Source: SZUA-442 sp963759175 (GTDB lineage: Bacteria > Actinomycetota > Acidimicrobiia > Spongiisociales > UBA5794). From it: a stretch of 64,000 nucleotides of DNA. Shown in pieces: positions 52,457-63,483 of the stretch (the stretch's first letter is position 1; each line of letters begins with the position of its first letter). The position numbers and the translations under genes are program-made. The stretch is from contig CAVWXP010000010.1 of the NCBI GenBank assembly GCA_963759175.1, positions 558,001-622,000 of the forward strand. The letters run 5' to 3'. The notes beneath the pieces were generated by a model that saw only the letters and a program-made list of their open reading frames with translations, searched no databases and was not told where the DNA came from.

Positions 52457-53011
52457 CTACGCCGGTGCCCCGCCGGCCTCGCCCGCCTCGATGCGCGCTC
52501 GGGTCTCCGCCTCCACGGTCTCCTGTTCATCGAGGACGTTGAGGAGGTCGTTCATGTGATGCAATCCGAGTTTGAGACCCTCGAGCTCGACCTTGCCACC
52601 GTCCGACTCGTCCTCGATGACGACCGTCCGCGTCATGGCCCGCTTCTTGATCGTGACGGTGAGGTCGTCGCGGTCCATCGTGTTGAGCACCTCGAGGTGC
52701 TTGGCGAGCAACATGCCCTGCCCCATCGAAGTGGCGAGCACGTAGAGCTTGCTCGGCGTGGCTGCGAGCACGACCACAGGAGCCTTGCCCTTGCCGGCAG
52801 CGAGGGTGCCGACAGCCATGCCGCCGGCAGCGCCGGCAGCCTTCGCCCACGAGTCGCCGCCCGATACGGCACCACCGACCATCGATCCGGCCGCTGCGCC
52901 GGCGGACCGCTTCCACAGCATCCCCTTCGGCTCGAAGTCACCGGCGACGAAGATCTCGTCGTCACCCGTCGCCTCGATCGCCATATCGACCATCTTCTGC
53001 TTGAGATCCAT
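52457..53011 (-). CDS. Hypothetical protein with PH-like C-terminal half
   Basis: 184-residue soluble protein. A Gly/Ala-rich segment (about 37-75, AGAAAGSMVGGAVSGGDSW and following) lies between an N-terminal MDLKQKMVDMAIEATGDDE and a beta-rich part (VVVLAATPSKLYVLATS, ...VTIKKRAMTRTVVIEDE) that reads like a PH/YokE-type domain. The C-terminus is a charged helix. ATG 53011 has AGGAGG six bases upstream. I do not recognise a specific family. Monocistronic; CCCGGA/TCCGGG (6 bp) in its upstream region could be a leader hairpin. Confidence 0.65.
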   Translation of the reverse strand: MDLKQKMVDMAIEATGDDEIFVAGDFEPKGMLWKRSAGAAAGSMVGGAVSGGDSWAKAAGAAGGMAVGTLAAGKGKAPVVVLAATPSKLYVLATSMGQGMLLAKHLEVLNTMDRDDLTVTIKKRAMTRTVVIEDESDGGKVELEGLKLGLHHMNDLLNVLDEQETVEAETRARIEAGEAGGAPA

Positions 53012-53194
53012 GCGTGTCCTCCTCAGTGAACTGCCCGGAACATTACTGATCCGGGAAGCGATGTTGGTCGTTCGCCGATTCGTCGTCTCTCACGGCGCAG
53101 CGGGGATCGACTCAGGGATCGGCGGATCCGAATCAGTCCGGCCCGGATGTCGCCCCGGCGCACCGCAGCGCGACGATGGCCGGGGTCGACCTCG

Positions 53195-53443
53195 TCACTG
53201 TGGTTCGTGGTCCACCAGGTAGGTCGCCGCACCGTCGATGGTCAGGAACTCGGAGGTGTCCCGCTGTGGGATGTCGACCCCCGTTGCCTGGCTGATCCCG
53301 ATCATCCAGTTGAGGAAGTCCATGGAATCGAGATCCAGCTGTTCGGAGAGGTCGACACCGTGTTCCACGGTCGCTGCATCCACCTCGGGGGCGATCTCCG
53401 CGAGGATCGAGAAGATCGTCTGCTTCGCTTCGTCGGTGTTCAT
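53195..53443 (-). CDS. Acyl carrier protein-like phosphopantetheine protein
   Basis: 82-residue acidic carrier protein. The attachment serine is Ser40 in LDLDSMDFLNWM; Ser-Met-Asp replaces the usual DSL of fatty-acid ACPs. ATG 53443 overlaps the E2 stop (ATGA), making it the last gene of a five-gene operon with a 2-oxo acid/acetoin-type dehydrogenase and an acyl-CoA synthetase. This suggests it accepts or donates an acyl group produced by that complex; no transferase is encoded nearby. It is not the housekeeping AcpP by context. Confidence 0.82.
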   Translation of the reverse strand: MNTDEAKQTIFSILAEIAPEVDAATVEHGVDLSEQLDLDSMDFLNWMIGISQATGVDIPQRDTSEFLTIDGAATYLVDHEPQ

Positions 53444-54765
53444 AGGGCGTCTGGCTCCTGGAGTCGGCGTTCGATGGCGAGGAGGAACAATCCTCCCGTG
53501 TGTCCGTCGGTGACCCTGTGATCCCCGGCGAGGGATGCGTGCACGACGGGATGCACGGCGACTGATCCATCGGCAACGATCGGCGCGTCGGCGACCCGGC
53601 CGAAGCCGATGATCGCCACCTGGGGAGGGATGATCACCGGGAACGTGGACTCGACGCCACGGTCGCCGAGGTTGGTGACGGTGCAGGTCTGCTCCGACAT
53701 CTCCGACCCGCGCAGGCGTCCCGCACGAGCCCGTGCTACGAGATCCGTGAGGGCGGTCATCAAGTCCTCGAGGGACAGGTCGCTCGCGTCGTGGATCGCC
53801 GGAGCCACGAGGCCACCGCCTCGTAGGGAAATGGCCACGCCCAGATGCACCCGCGGGCTCGCCGCAAAGCCGCCGTCGACCCAATGGCCGTTCAACTCGG
53901 GGAAGTCCGCCAGGGCGAGGGCCGAGGCCTTCAACAACAAGGCAGCTGGGAGGATGCGGCGGGTGATGGGGCGGTCGTCGTTGACGGCATCGAGCCATGC
54001 CATCGCTCGAGCCATGTCGATCGGTGTGGAGAGGTAGTAGTGGGGTATCTCACGCTTCGACCGTTCCATCGACCGCGCGATGGCTCTGCGCATCGCCTCA
54101 CCGGCGTCCGGCTTGGCGGGGAGCGGTGCAGCCTTCTCGCCTCCGGATTCACCGGCGGCTGCGGCGACGTCTGCCGAGGTGACGAGGCCGTCGCCGCGCA
54201 GTGACTGGAGCGTCGCGACATCGACATGCCGCTCGGACGCCATCCGCCTCGCCATCGGTGTCGCGCGGACACGGTGGCCACTGCCGGTTCCGGTGGGTGG
54301 CCGACGGGCCGCTGCGTGACGTACATCGTCACGGGTGACCACGCCGTCGGGTCCCGAGCCGGAGACCGCAGTGTCATCGACACCGAGCTGGTGGGCGAGA
54401 TGGCGCACGGGTGGACTCATCGCGGGCGCGGCCTGCATCACCGGTGGAGCATCGTCGCTCGCCGTCGTGTCGCCGGCGCCGGCCTGCATTGGAGGTTCCG
54501 GCTCTCCCGGTGCGCCAGCATCTCCGGCGATCGTGTCGAGCCGAGCGATCACGGTCCCCACGGCGAGGCGCTCCTCGCTCGGCTCGACGACCAACTCCGC
54601 GACGACGGCGTCCTCCCAGCACTCGACCTCGATGATGCCCTTGTCGGTCTCGACTTCGGCGATCACCTGACCCCTCGTGATGGTGTCCCCCGGTGCGACG
54701 AGCCACGCTGCGAGCATGCCCTCGTCCATGTCGGCACCGAGGGAGGGAAGGGTGAAGTCCTTCAT
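53440..54765 (-). CDS. Dihydrolipoamide acyltransferase (E2)
   Basis: 441-residue E2 core. Lipoyl domain 1-78 with lipoylated Lys42 (VETDKGIIEVE). Two peripheral-subunit-binding-like segments follow, VRHLAHQLGVDDTAVSGSG...VTRDDV and MARRMASERHVDVATLQSLR...VTSADV. The catalytic acyltransferase domain ends with the AGDHRVTDGHTGG active site (HxxxDG). Pro/Ala-rich linkers separate the domains. It receives acyl groups from E1 and passes them to CoA. ATG 54765 overlaps the E1 beta stop. No E3 gene is in the window. Confidence 0.9.
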   Translation of the reverse strand: MKDFTLPSLGADMDEGMLAAWLVAPGDTITRGQVIAEVETDKGIIEVECWEDAVVAELVVEPSEERLAVGTVIARLDTIAGDAGAPGEPEPPMQAGAGDTTASDDAPPVMQAAPAMSPPVRHLAHQLGVDDTAVSGSGPDGVVTRDDVRHAAARRPPTGTGSGHRVRATPMARRMASERHVDVATLQSLRGDGLVTSADVAAAAGESGGEKAAPLPAKPDAGEAMRRAIARSMERSKREIPHYYLSTPIDMARAMAWLDAVNDDRPITRRILPAALLLKASALALADFPELNGHWVDGGFAASPRVHLGVAISLRGGGLVAPAIHDASDLSLEDLMTALTDLVARARAGRLRGSEMSEQTCTVTNLGDRGVESTFPVIIPPQVAIIGFGRVADAPIVADGSVAVHPVVHASLAGDHRVTDGHTGGLFLLAIERRLQEPDAL

Positions 54766-55766
54766 CGACCCATGACCTCCCGCACCGCCGACACGATCCC
54801 CGGCACCTGGGGTACGGACGCTTCCTCCATGTGCTTGGCGTAGGGAACCGGAACCTCGATGCCACAGACGCGGCGCACAGGTGCATCGAGGTCCCACAGC
54901 GCGTGTTCTGCCACCAGGGCGACGATCTCGGCTGAGAGGCCGACGCTCTTCCAGCCCTCGTCGACGACGACCAGGCGATGCGTCCTTGCGATGCTCTCCA
55001 TGATCGTGGGGACATCGATGGGCCGCAGTGACCTCAGGTCGACGACCTCCACCGACACGCCTTCCGAGGCGAGGACATCGGCGGCGTCGAGTGACTTCGC
55101 AAGGCTCCCGCCGTACGTGACCAGCGTCACGTCATCCCCGGACCGTCGGATGCGCGCCGTCGTGAGGTCGACGGGACCGCCGTCTGGCATCACGTCGCCC
55201 CGCACGTTGTAGAGGCCGGCATGCTCGAACATGATCACGGGATCGGGATCGTCGAGAGCGGTCGGGAGCATCCAGCGCGCATCGTCGACCGTCGCTGGCG
55301 CAACCACCTTGAGGCCCGGAACGTGGGCGTACCACGCCTCCCACGAATGGGAATGCTGCGCAGCGAGCTGTCTGCCCGCACCCGTGGCCATCCTGATGAC
55401 GATCGGTACGTTGAACTGACCACCGGACATGTGGAGCATGAGGGCAGCCGTATTCACGATCTGGTCCATGGCGAGCAACGAGAAGTTGACCGTCATGACC
55501 TCGACGATGGGTCGCATGCCACCGAGCGCGGCGCCGATACCCGCACCCACGAACCCCGACTCGGACAAGGGGGTATCGATGATGCGATCACCACCGAACT
55601 CCTCCAACATGCCCTTCGATACGGCGTAGCAGCCGCCGTACTCGCCGACGTCCTCGCCCATGAGGAATACACGTGAATCGGTGCGCATGGCTTCCGACAT
55701 GGCTTCGCGAATCGCATCGCGATAGGTCATCGTGATGGCCGTGGTCGGTGTCTCGGTGAGCGTCAT
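54762..55766 (-). CDS. 2-oxo acid/acetoin dehydrogenase E1 beta subunit
   Basis: 334-residue transketolase-like beta subunit: TYRDAIREAMSEAMRTDSRVFLMGEDVGEYGGCY at the N-terminus (broken here from the family's MGEDV block), FVGAGIGAALGGMRPIVEVM, and the C-terminal transketolase domain with VEVVDLRSLRPID. It forms the heterotetrameric thiamine diphosphate E1 with the alpha subunit. Members include pyruvate, branched-chain 2-oxo acid and acetoin dehydrogenases, which cannot be separated by eye. ATG 55766 overlaps the E1 alpha stop. Confidence 0.9.
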   Translation of the reverse strand: MTLTETPTTAITMTYRDAIREAMSEAMRTDSRVFLMGEDVGEYGGCYAVSKGMLEEFGGDRIIDTPLSESGFVGAGIGAALGGMRPIVEVMTVNFSLLAMDQIVNTAALMLHMSGGQFNVPIVIRMATGAGRQLAAQHSHSWEAWYAHVPGLKVVAPATVDDARWMLPTALDDPDPVIMFEHAGLYNVRGDVMPDGGPVDLTTARIRRSGDDVTLVTYGGSLAKSLDAADVLASEGVSVEVVDLRSLRPIDVPTIMESIARTHRLVVVDEGWKSVGLSAEIVALVAEHALWDLDAPVRRVCGIEVPVPYAKHMEEASVPQVPGIVSAVREVMGR

Positions 55767-56733
55767 GGTGCCACCCCCTCCGAATGGACGAACCGAGTCA
55801 GGTCGGACACGTCCTCGAGCGTTCCCGCCTCGGCGAAAGCAACGGCCGCGTCGACCGCTTCGATCACACCGGCTTCGATTCCGTCCCACTCCTCCGGCGT
55901 GAGGAGGTCGTCTGCCTGGAGCTTCGCCTTGAACGCGTCGATCGGATCGCGCTTCTTCCACATCTCCACCTCCGAGCGTTCCCGATAGAGCTCGGGGTCG
56001 AACATCGAGTGGGCGCGGAACCGGTAGGTCCGAAGTTCCAGGAAGTGGGGTCCGCCACCGGCGCGGATGGCTTCGACGGCATGGGAGGCAGCCTCCTCGA
56101 CGGCGAGCACGTCCATGCCGTCCACGTCCCATGCGGGCATCTCATAGGACGCGGCACGCAACGTGAGCCGCGTCTGGGTCTGCGCACGATCGAGGGCCGT
56201 TCCCATCGCGTACAGGTTGTTCTCGCAGCAGAACAGCACGGGGAGGTGCCACAACGCGGCGAGGTTCATCGCCTCGTGGAACTCGCCCTCGGCTGCGGCC
56301 CCCTCACCGAAGAACACCACGGTCACCCGCTTGCGGTCCTGCATCTTGTCGGCCATGGCGAGCCCGACGGCGAGCGGGAGCCCACCACCGACGATGGCGT
56401 TGCCCCCGAACAGGTTTGCTTCGGCATCGAAGAGGTGCATCGAACCACCACGACCACGACTGACGCCCTCGACGTTGCCGTACATCTCGGCCATGATCCG
56501 ACCGGGATGCACGCCGAGCGCAAGGGCATGGCCGTGCTCGCGGTAGGTTGCAACGACCCCGTCCTCGGGTCGCAGAGCGGCGATCACCCCCGTGGCGACG
56601 GCTTCCTCCCCGATGTAGAGGTGGAGGAACCCCCTGATCTTCTCCGCCTGGTACAACTCGGCGCAGGTCTCCTCGTACCGCCGGATCATCACCATCGTGC
56701 GCAACAAACCGTGCAGGTGCTCGCGGTCGGCCA

Positions 56734-56737
<4 letters not shown>
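55763..56737 (-). CDS. 2-oxo acid/acetoin dehydrogenase E1 alpha subunit
   Basis: 324-residue thiamine diphosphate-binding alpha subunit. It has MIRRYEETCAELYQAEKIRG, YREHGHALALGV, RGRGGSMHLFDAEAN, and the TPP/Mg motif FFGEGAAAEGEFHEAMNLA ending CCENNLYAMGT; GEG stands where GDG is usual. The AMGT and FHEAMNLAALW blocks and small size resemble AcoA-type acetoin dehydrogenase and short PdhA. ATG 56737 overlaps the acyl-CoA synthetase stop. The substrate remains open between acetoin and a 2-oxo acid. Confidence 0.9.
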
Positions 56738-58521
<1,784 letters not shown>

Positions 58522-58557
58522 GGCGGATCCTCCAAGTGAGCGCGGCGCTTGCACCTC

Positions 58558-58563
58558 ATCGTA
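58558..58563 (-). promoter_or_regulatory. -10 element for the acyl-CoA synthetase/E1/E2/ACP operon
   Basis: TACGAT on the minus strand lies 36 bases before ATG 58521, giving a short leader with GGAGG. This 145-base gap is shared with the divergent hypF gene and shows no other feature. Confidence 0.45.
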
Positions 58564-58666
58564 TCAAGATGCCAACTCCGCGACTAGGGAACTCCAAGCC
58601 TTCGTCGTCTGGCTGATCGGGCGCTGTGCATGGGCAGCCATCATGCGATCCCTACCATGCGCGCAC

Positions 58667-60019
58667 GTGACAGACCTCCGTGCACAGATCGAGATCCATG
58701 GTGCGGTCCAGGGTGTCGGCTTCCGTCCCTTCGTGTACCGCCTCGCGATGGAACTCGACCTGAGGGGATGGGTCATCAACGATGCGAGTGGCGTGTTCAT
58801 CGAGGCCGAAGGTCCCGAATCGACGCTTCGTCGGTTCGTCGAACGGCTCCGAAGCGACCTCCCGACGGTGGCGTCGATCGATACGCTCGATGTGGAGTAC
58901 GGCGACCCGGTCGGATTCGCGACCTTCGACATCCGACACAGCGACGGCGCCGGACCGAGGACGGCGATCATCCTCCCCGACCTCGCCACCTGCGCCGAAT
59001 GCCTCGCCGAGACCCTGGACCCGAGAGACCGACGCTTCGGGTACCCGTTCACCAACTGCACGAACTGCGGACCGCGGTTCTCGATCATCCGCGACCTCCC
59101 GTACGACCGACCCAACACGACGATGGCCGCGTTCGACATGTGCGAGCCGTGCACGGCCGAGTACGTCGACCCTGGCGATCGTCGATTCCATGCCCAACCC
59201 AACGCCTGCCCCGTCTGCGGTCCACGGATCACATGGGTCAGGAACGAGGCGGGCGCATCCCTCACCGGTGGTGAAGCCCTGGCGGCTGCGGTCGCCTCCC
59301 TGGCTGCCGGGGAGATCGTCGCGGTGAAGGGCATCGGCGGCTATCAGCTGTTCACCGATGCGACGAGCGACTCAGCCATCGGCCACCTGCGGTCGGCCAA
59401 GGAGCGTCCACACAAGCCGTTCGCCGTGATGGTCGCCGATCTCGACGCTGCGCACGCCATCGTGGAGGTCGGCGACGCCGCTGACGATCTCCTGGCGAGC
59501 ACCCACGCACCGATCGTCCTGGCGACCCGACGCCCCTCCTCGACGGTCAGTGATCTCGTGGCCCCGGGCAACCCGACGCTCGGTGTCATGCTCCCGACGA
59601 CGCCACTGCACCACCTCCTCGTCCGAGCGTGGGGCGGTCCCGTCGTCGCGACGTCTGGCAATCTCACCGACGAACCGATCTGCATCGATGACGACGAGGC
59701 GCGTATGCGGCTCGGGTCCATCGCCGACGGGTTCCTCGTCCACGATCGACCCATCGAGCGACACGTGGACGACTCGGTCGCCTGGGTCATCGATGGCGAG
59801 GCCCGCCTCGTGCGGCGCGCACGGGGATATGCACCGATGCCCGTGACCGTGCGCTCCCCGATGCCGAACCTCCTGGCGACGGGCGCCCACCTGAAGAACA
59901 CGATCGCCGTGTCGGTTGGCCGCAACGTGTTCGTGAGCCAGCACATCGGCGACCTCGAGACCGTCCGAGGCGCAACACGCGTTCGGGGCCGTGACGAACG
60001 ACCTGACACGCATGTATGA
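58667..60019 (+). CDS. hypF: HypF carbamoyltransferase, N-terminal fragment (frameshifted)
   Basis: HypF makes the carbamoyl donor for cyanide ligands of [NiFe]-hydrogenases. This frame gives the acylphosphatase domain (AVQGVGFRPFVYRLA), two zinc-finger pairs (CAEC...CTNCGP and CEPC...CPVCGP) and the YrdC-like domain (IVAVKGIGGYQLFTDA, ATSGNLTDEPI), then reaches FVSQHIGDLETV. At 59967-59968 one extra C shifts the frame, producing the nonsense tail RGATRVRGRDERPDTHV. Removing one C restores ETVEAQHAFGAVTNDL and joins the C-terminal part. The start is GTG 58667, eight bases after TACCAT; earlier in-frame starts exist. Confidence 0.82.
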   Translation: MTDLRAQIEIHGAVQGVGFRPFVYRLAMELDLRGWVINDASGVFIEAEGPESTLRRFVERLRSDLPTVASIDTLDVEYGDPVGFATFDIRHSDGAGPRTAIILPDLATCAECLAETLDPRDRRFGYPFTNCTNCGPRFSIIRDLPYDRPNTTMAAFDMCEPCTAEYVDPGDRRFHAQPNACPVCGPRITWVRNEAGASLTGGEALAAAVASLAAGEIVAVKGIGGYQLFTDATSDSAIGHLRSAKERPHKPFAVMVADLDAAHAIVEVGDAADDLLASTHAPIVLATRRPSSTVSDLVAPGNPTLGVMLPTTPLHHLLVRAWGGPVVATSGNLTDEPICIDDDEARMRLGSIADGFLVHDRPIERHVDDSVAWVIDGEARLVRRARGYAPMPVTVRSPMPNLLATGAHLKNTIAVSVGRNVFVSQHIGDLETVRGATRVRGRDERPDTHV

Positions 60020-60968
60020 GGTCGATCCCGTCGCCATCGCCCACGACCTGCACCCGGACTACCCCTCGACGCGCTTCGCCCTCGATCTCGCCAGCGAGAC
60101 GGGAGTGCGTTCGATCGGTGTGCAGCACCACCACGCCCACCTCGCATCGTGCCTCGCAGACAACGACGACGAAGGACCGGCGCTCGGCGTCACGTGGGAT
60201 GGCACGGGGTACGGCACGGACGGAACCATCTGGGGAGGCGAGTTCCTCCTCGGCGATGCCGCGGGATTCGATCGTGTCGGACATCTGCTCCCGTTTCGCC
60301 TTCCCGGCGGAGACGCCGCCGTGCGCGAACCGCGGCGAAGCGCCGCCGGGGTGCTGCATGCGGCTGGCCTCGACCTCGATCCGGCGAGCCCCGGCCTCAC
60401 GTCGTTCACGGACAGGGAGCTCGGCATCGTGGCCACGATGCTCGACCGCGGTCTCCACGCACCCATCACGACGAGCGCTGGGAGGCTCTTCGACGCCGTC
60501 GCAGCGATGGTGATCGGCGCAACCGTGTCGACCTTCGAGGGTCAGGCGGCGATGGCACTCGAGCACGCCACCGATCAGCAGGCATACGACCCCTACCCGA
60601 TCGACGTTGACGACGCGACGCCGACCCTCGTCGTCGATTGGCGCCCCACGATCGGGGCGATCCTCGCCGACATCGCATCGGGGACCGATGCCCGACACAT
60701 CTCGGGCAGTTTCCATGCAACGATGACCGAGGCGATCGTCGCGATGGCCAAGCGCGTCGGCCATGGCACGGTGGCACTCTCGGGAGGATGTTTCCAGAAC
60801 CGCCTGCTCACCGAGAAGACGGCACGCCGCCTTCGGGACGAGGGATTTGCCGTGCTGCTGCATCGGCGGGTACCCCCCAACGATGGGGGCATCAGCCTCG
60901 GTCAGGCCGTCGTAGCAGCCGCCGCACTTCGAGACCACGAGCCACCGGGAGTGGCGCCCGGGCAATAG
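59991..60968 (+). CDS. hypF: HypF carbamoyltransferase, C-terminal fragment (frameshifted)
   Basis: 325 residues covering the Kae1-like carbamoyltransferase domain of HypF: IAHDLHPDYPSTRFA, VQHHHAHLASC, VTWDGTGYGTDGTIWGGEFL, ALSGGCFQNRLL and RVPPNDGGISLGQ. It is complete to the C-terminus. GTG 59991 could start a separate protein, but the homologous sequence begins earlier (AQHAFGAVTNDL, from about 59970), so this is the second half of a split gene. Whether two halves could work as a complex is unknown; a base error in the assembly is the simplest reading. Confidence 0.82.
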   Translation: MTNDLTRMYEVDPVAIAHDLHPDYPSTRFALDLASETGVRSIGVQHHHAHLASCLADNDDEGPALGVTWDGTGYGTDGTIWGGEFLLGDAAGFDRVGHLLPFRLPGGDAAVREPRRSAAGVLHAAGLDLDPASPGLTSFTDRELGIVATMLDRGLHAPITTSAGRLFDAVAAMVIGATVSTFEGQAAMALEHATDQQAYDPYPIDVDDATPTLVVDWRPTIGAILADIASGTDARHISGSFHATMTEAIVAMAKRVGHGTVALSGGCFQNRLLTEKTARRLRDEGFAVLLHRRVPPNDGGISLGQAVVAAAALRDHEPPGVAPGQ

Positions 60969-61004
60969 ACTGACCTCTCCGGCGACCTCTCGGGAGCGAA
61001 CGAC

Positions 61005-61271
61005 ATGTGCCTCGGTGTACCAGGCCAGATCACGAGCATCTGGGAACACGAGACGACCGGCCTCCTCATGGGCAAGGTGAGCTTCAGCGGCATCGGCAAG
61101 GAGGTCTGCCTGTCGTGCGTACCCGACGCCGTGGTCGGCGACTACGTGGTCGTCCATGTCGGCTTCGCCATCAGCAAGGTCGATGAGGACGAGGCGAAGC
61201 AGGTCTTCGAGTACCTCGAGGCGATGGACGACCTCAAGGAGCTCGAGATCGCCCAGCCGGAGACTCCGTGA
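61005..61271 (+). CDS. hypC: Hydrogenase maturation chaperone HypC
   Basis: 88-residue HypC/HybG chaperone. The N-terminal MCLGVPGQI carries the essential Cys2, which binds the iron centre with HypD during Fe(CN)2CO assembly. The C-terminus is an acidic helix. GGGAG lies 11 bases before the ATG, and TAGACT (60967-60972) overlapping the hypF stop may be a local promoter. The stop overlaps the hypD GTG (GTGA). Confidence 0.93.
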   Translation: MCLGVPGQITSIWEHETTGLLMGKVSFSGIGKEVCLSCVPDAVVGDYVVVHVGFAISKVDEDEAKQVFEYLEAMDDLKELEIAQPETP

Positions 61272-62356
61272 AGTACGTCGACGAGTACCGCGACGAGGCC
61301 GAGGCGCGTCGCTATCTCGAAGCGATCAGGTCCACGGTCACCCGACCGTGGACGATCATGGAGATCTGCGGGGGCCAGACCCACACGTTCATCAAGTTCG
61401 GCATCGACGAACTACTCCCCGACGAGATCCAACTCGTCCACGGTCCCGGCTGTCCCGTCTGTGTCACACCACTCGAGATGATCGAGCGGGCCATCGCCAT
61501 CGCCCGCATGCCCGATGTGATCTTCACCAGCTTCGGTGACATGATGCGAGTGCCCGGTTCGGATGCGGACCTCCTGACGGTCAAGGCCCAGGGCGGCGAT
61601 GTCCGGATGGTCTACTCCCCCCTCGACGCCGTGCGGCTCGCGCAGGCGAACCCCGACCGCGAGGTCGTGTTCTTCGCCGTGGGCTTCGAGACAACGGCGC
61701 CAGCCAACGCCATGGCCGTCCGCGAAGCACAACGCCTCGGCCTGACGAACTTCTCGATCCTGAGCTCACATGTCCTCGTGCCCCCAGCCATGGAGGCCAT
61801 CCTCGGGGCACCGGACAACCTGGTGCAGGGTTTCCTCGCTGCGGGCCACGTCTGTGCGGTGATGGGGTACTGGGAGTACGGACCGATCGCCGACAAGTAC
61901 GAGACACCCGTGGTCGTGACCGGCTTCGAACCCCTGGACCTGCTCCAGGGAACGTACATGGCGGTCCGCGCCCTCGAAGAAGGCCGATTCGGGGTCGAGA
62001 ACCAGTACACCCGGGCGGTGACCCGCGAAGGCAACGGACCGGCACAAGAGCTCCTCCGCGAGGTGTTCACGACGGTGGACCGGCCGTGGCGCGGCATCGG
62101 CACCATCCCGATGAGCGGGTTCGACCTGCGTGAGGAGTTCATCGAGTTCGATGCCGTGCAGCGATTCGACGTCGAGGCGATCGCACCGCCCGAGAACGAG
62201 GTGTGCATCGCAGGTGAGATCATGCGCGGCCTCAAGAAACCCCACGACTGCCCAGCCTTCGGCACGGATTGCACACCCGAACACCCACTCGGAGCACCCA
62301 TGGTGTCGAGCGAGGGAGCATGCGCCGCCTACTTCCAGTACGGGAGGGCGGGATGA
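61268..62356 (+). CDS. hypD: Hydrogenase maturation protein HypD
   Basis: 362-residue [4Fe-4S] scaffold on which the Fe(CN)2CO unit is built. Conserved motifs: IMEICGGQTHTFIKFG, HGPGCPVCVTP, FFAVGFETTAPANA, and the C-terminal Cys-rich region CIAGEIMRGLKKPHDCPAFGTDC (here shown by its parts). Length is typical (about 370). The start is GTG 61268, overlapping hypC, and the stop overlaps hypE (ATGA). Confidence 0.95.
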   Translation: MKYVDEYRDEAEARRYLEAIRSTVTRPWTIMEICGGQTHTFIKFGIDELLPDEIQLVHGPGCPVCVTPLEMIERAIAIARMPDVIFTSFGDMMRVPGSDADLLTVKAQGGDVRMVYSPLDAVRLAQANPDREVVFFAVGFETTAPANAMAVREAQRLGLTNFSILSSHVLVPPAMEAILGAPDNLVQGFLAAGHVCAVMGYWEYGPIADKYETPVVVTGFEPLDLLQGTYMAVRALEEGRFGVENQYTRAVTREGNGPAQELLREVFTTVDRPWRGIGTIPMSGFDLREEFIEFDAVQRFDVEAIAPPENEVCIAGEIMRGLKKPHDCPAFGTDCTPEHPLGAPMVSSEGACAAYFQYGRAG

Positions 62357-63414
62357 CCGACATCACAAACGGCGCCTTCGGCGCCTGCCCGATACCGATC
62401 AGCGACTACCCGAACGTCCTCCTGGCCCACGGGGGCGGCGGCAGCTTGTCCAAGATGCTCATCGAGCAGATGATGGCGTCGACGTTCAGCAACCCGCTCC
62501 TCGATCCCCTCCACGACGGCGCGGTGATGGACGTGCGTGCGGGTCGGTTGGCGATCTCGACCGACTCGTTCGTGATCAGCCCCCTGTTCTTCCCCGGCGG
62601 CGACATCGGCTCGCTGGCCGTGCACGGAACAGTCAATGACGTCGCCATGTGCGGTGCGAGTCCCACGGCGATAACGGTGGCCATGATCATCGAGGAGGGT
62701 CTCCCGATGGAGGACCTGTGGCGGATCGTCACATCGATCAAGGCCGCAGCCGACGACGCCGGCGTCGTCGTGGCCACCGGTGACACGAAGGTGGTCGATC
62801 GCGGCAAGGGCGACGGCATCTTCATCAACACCACGGGATTCGGCATGGTCCGACAGGGCATCGACATCCGCCCCGAACGACTCGCAGCCGGGGACAAGGT
62901 CATCGTGTCCGGGACGATCGCCGACCATGGGATCGCGATCATGTCGGTGCGCGAGGGCCTCGAGTTCGAGACAGCGCTCGAATCCGATTCGGCCAACCTC
63001 AACGGCTTGGTCGATGCTGTGCTCGACACGGGCGGATCCGATGTGCACATGCTGCGGGACCCGACTCGCGGTGGTGTCGCGAGTGCGACGAACGAGATCG
63101 CCGGTGCAGCGGGACTCGGCATTCGCCTTCACGAGACCGCGATACCGATGCAGGACCAGGTGCGCGCCGCCTGCGAGATCCTCGGGTTCGATCCGCTCTA
63201 CGTGGCCAACGAGGGAAAGCTCATGGCAATCGTGGCCGAGGGCGTCGCCGATGCCGTGGTGGCGGCCATGCAGGGCCATCCGCTCGGTGCGAACGCCGCT
63301 GTCATCGGTGAAGTGGTCGAGGACCACCCCGGCCGGGTGTTCCTGCGCAGTCGCATCGGCGGCAACCGTGTCGTCGACATGCTCAGCGGCGAGCAACTCC
63401 CCCGCATCTGCTGA
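62353..63414 (+). CDS. hypE: Hydrogenase maturation protein HypE
   Basis: 353-residue PurM-like enzyme that dehydrates the carbamoyl group received from HypF to a cyanide on its C-terminal cysteine; the chain ends LPRIC, so that Cys is present. Motifs: LAHGGGGSLSKMLIEQM, TDSFVISPLFFPGGDIGSLA, MRDPTRGGVASATNEIA (LRDPTRGG). ATG 62353 overlaps the hypD stop. hypA, hypB and hydrogenase subunits are not in the window. Confidence 0.95.
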   Translation: MTDITNGAFGACPIPISDYPNVLLAHGGGGSLSKMLIEQMMASTFSNPLLDPLHDGAVMDVRAGRLAISTDSFVISPLFFPGGDIGSLAVHGTVNDVAMCGASPTAITVAMIIEEGLPMEDLWRIVTSIKAAADDAGVVVATGDTKVVDRGKGDGIFINTTGFGMVRQGIDIRPERLAAGDKVIVSGTIADHGIAIMSVREGLEFETALESDSANLNGLVDAVLDTGGSDVHMLRDPTRGGVASATNEIAGAAGLGIRLHETAIPMQDQVRAACEILGFDPLYVANEGKLMAIVAEGVADAVVAAMQGHPLGANAAVIGEVVEDHPGRVFLRSRIGGNRVVDMLSGEQLPRIC

Positions 63415-63483
63415 CCACGGCCCTCAGGATTTGCCCCCAGCCCGGTTGCGCAACAAGATCCAACGGGAACAAGGAGTGTGACC

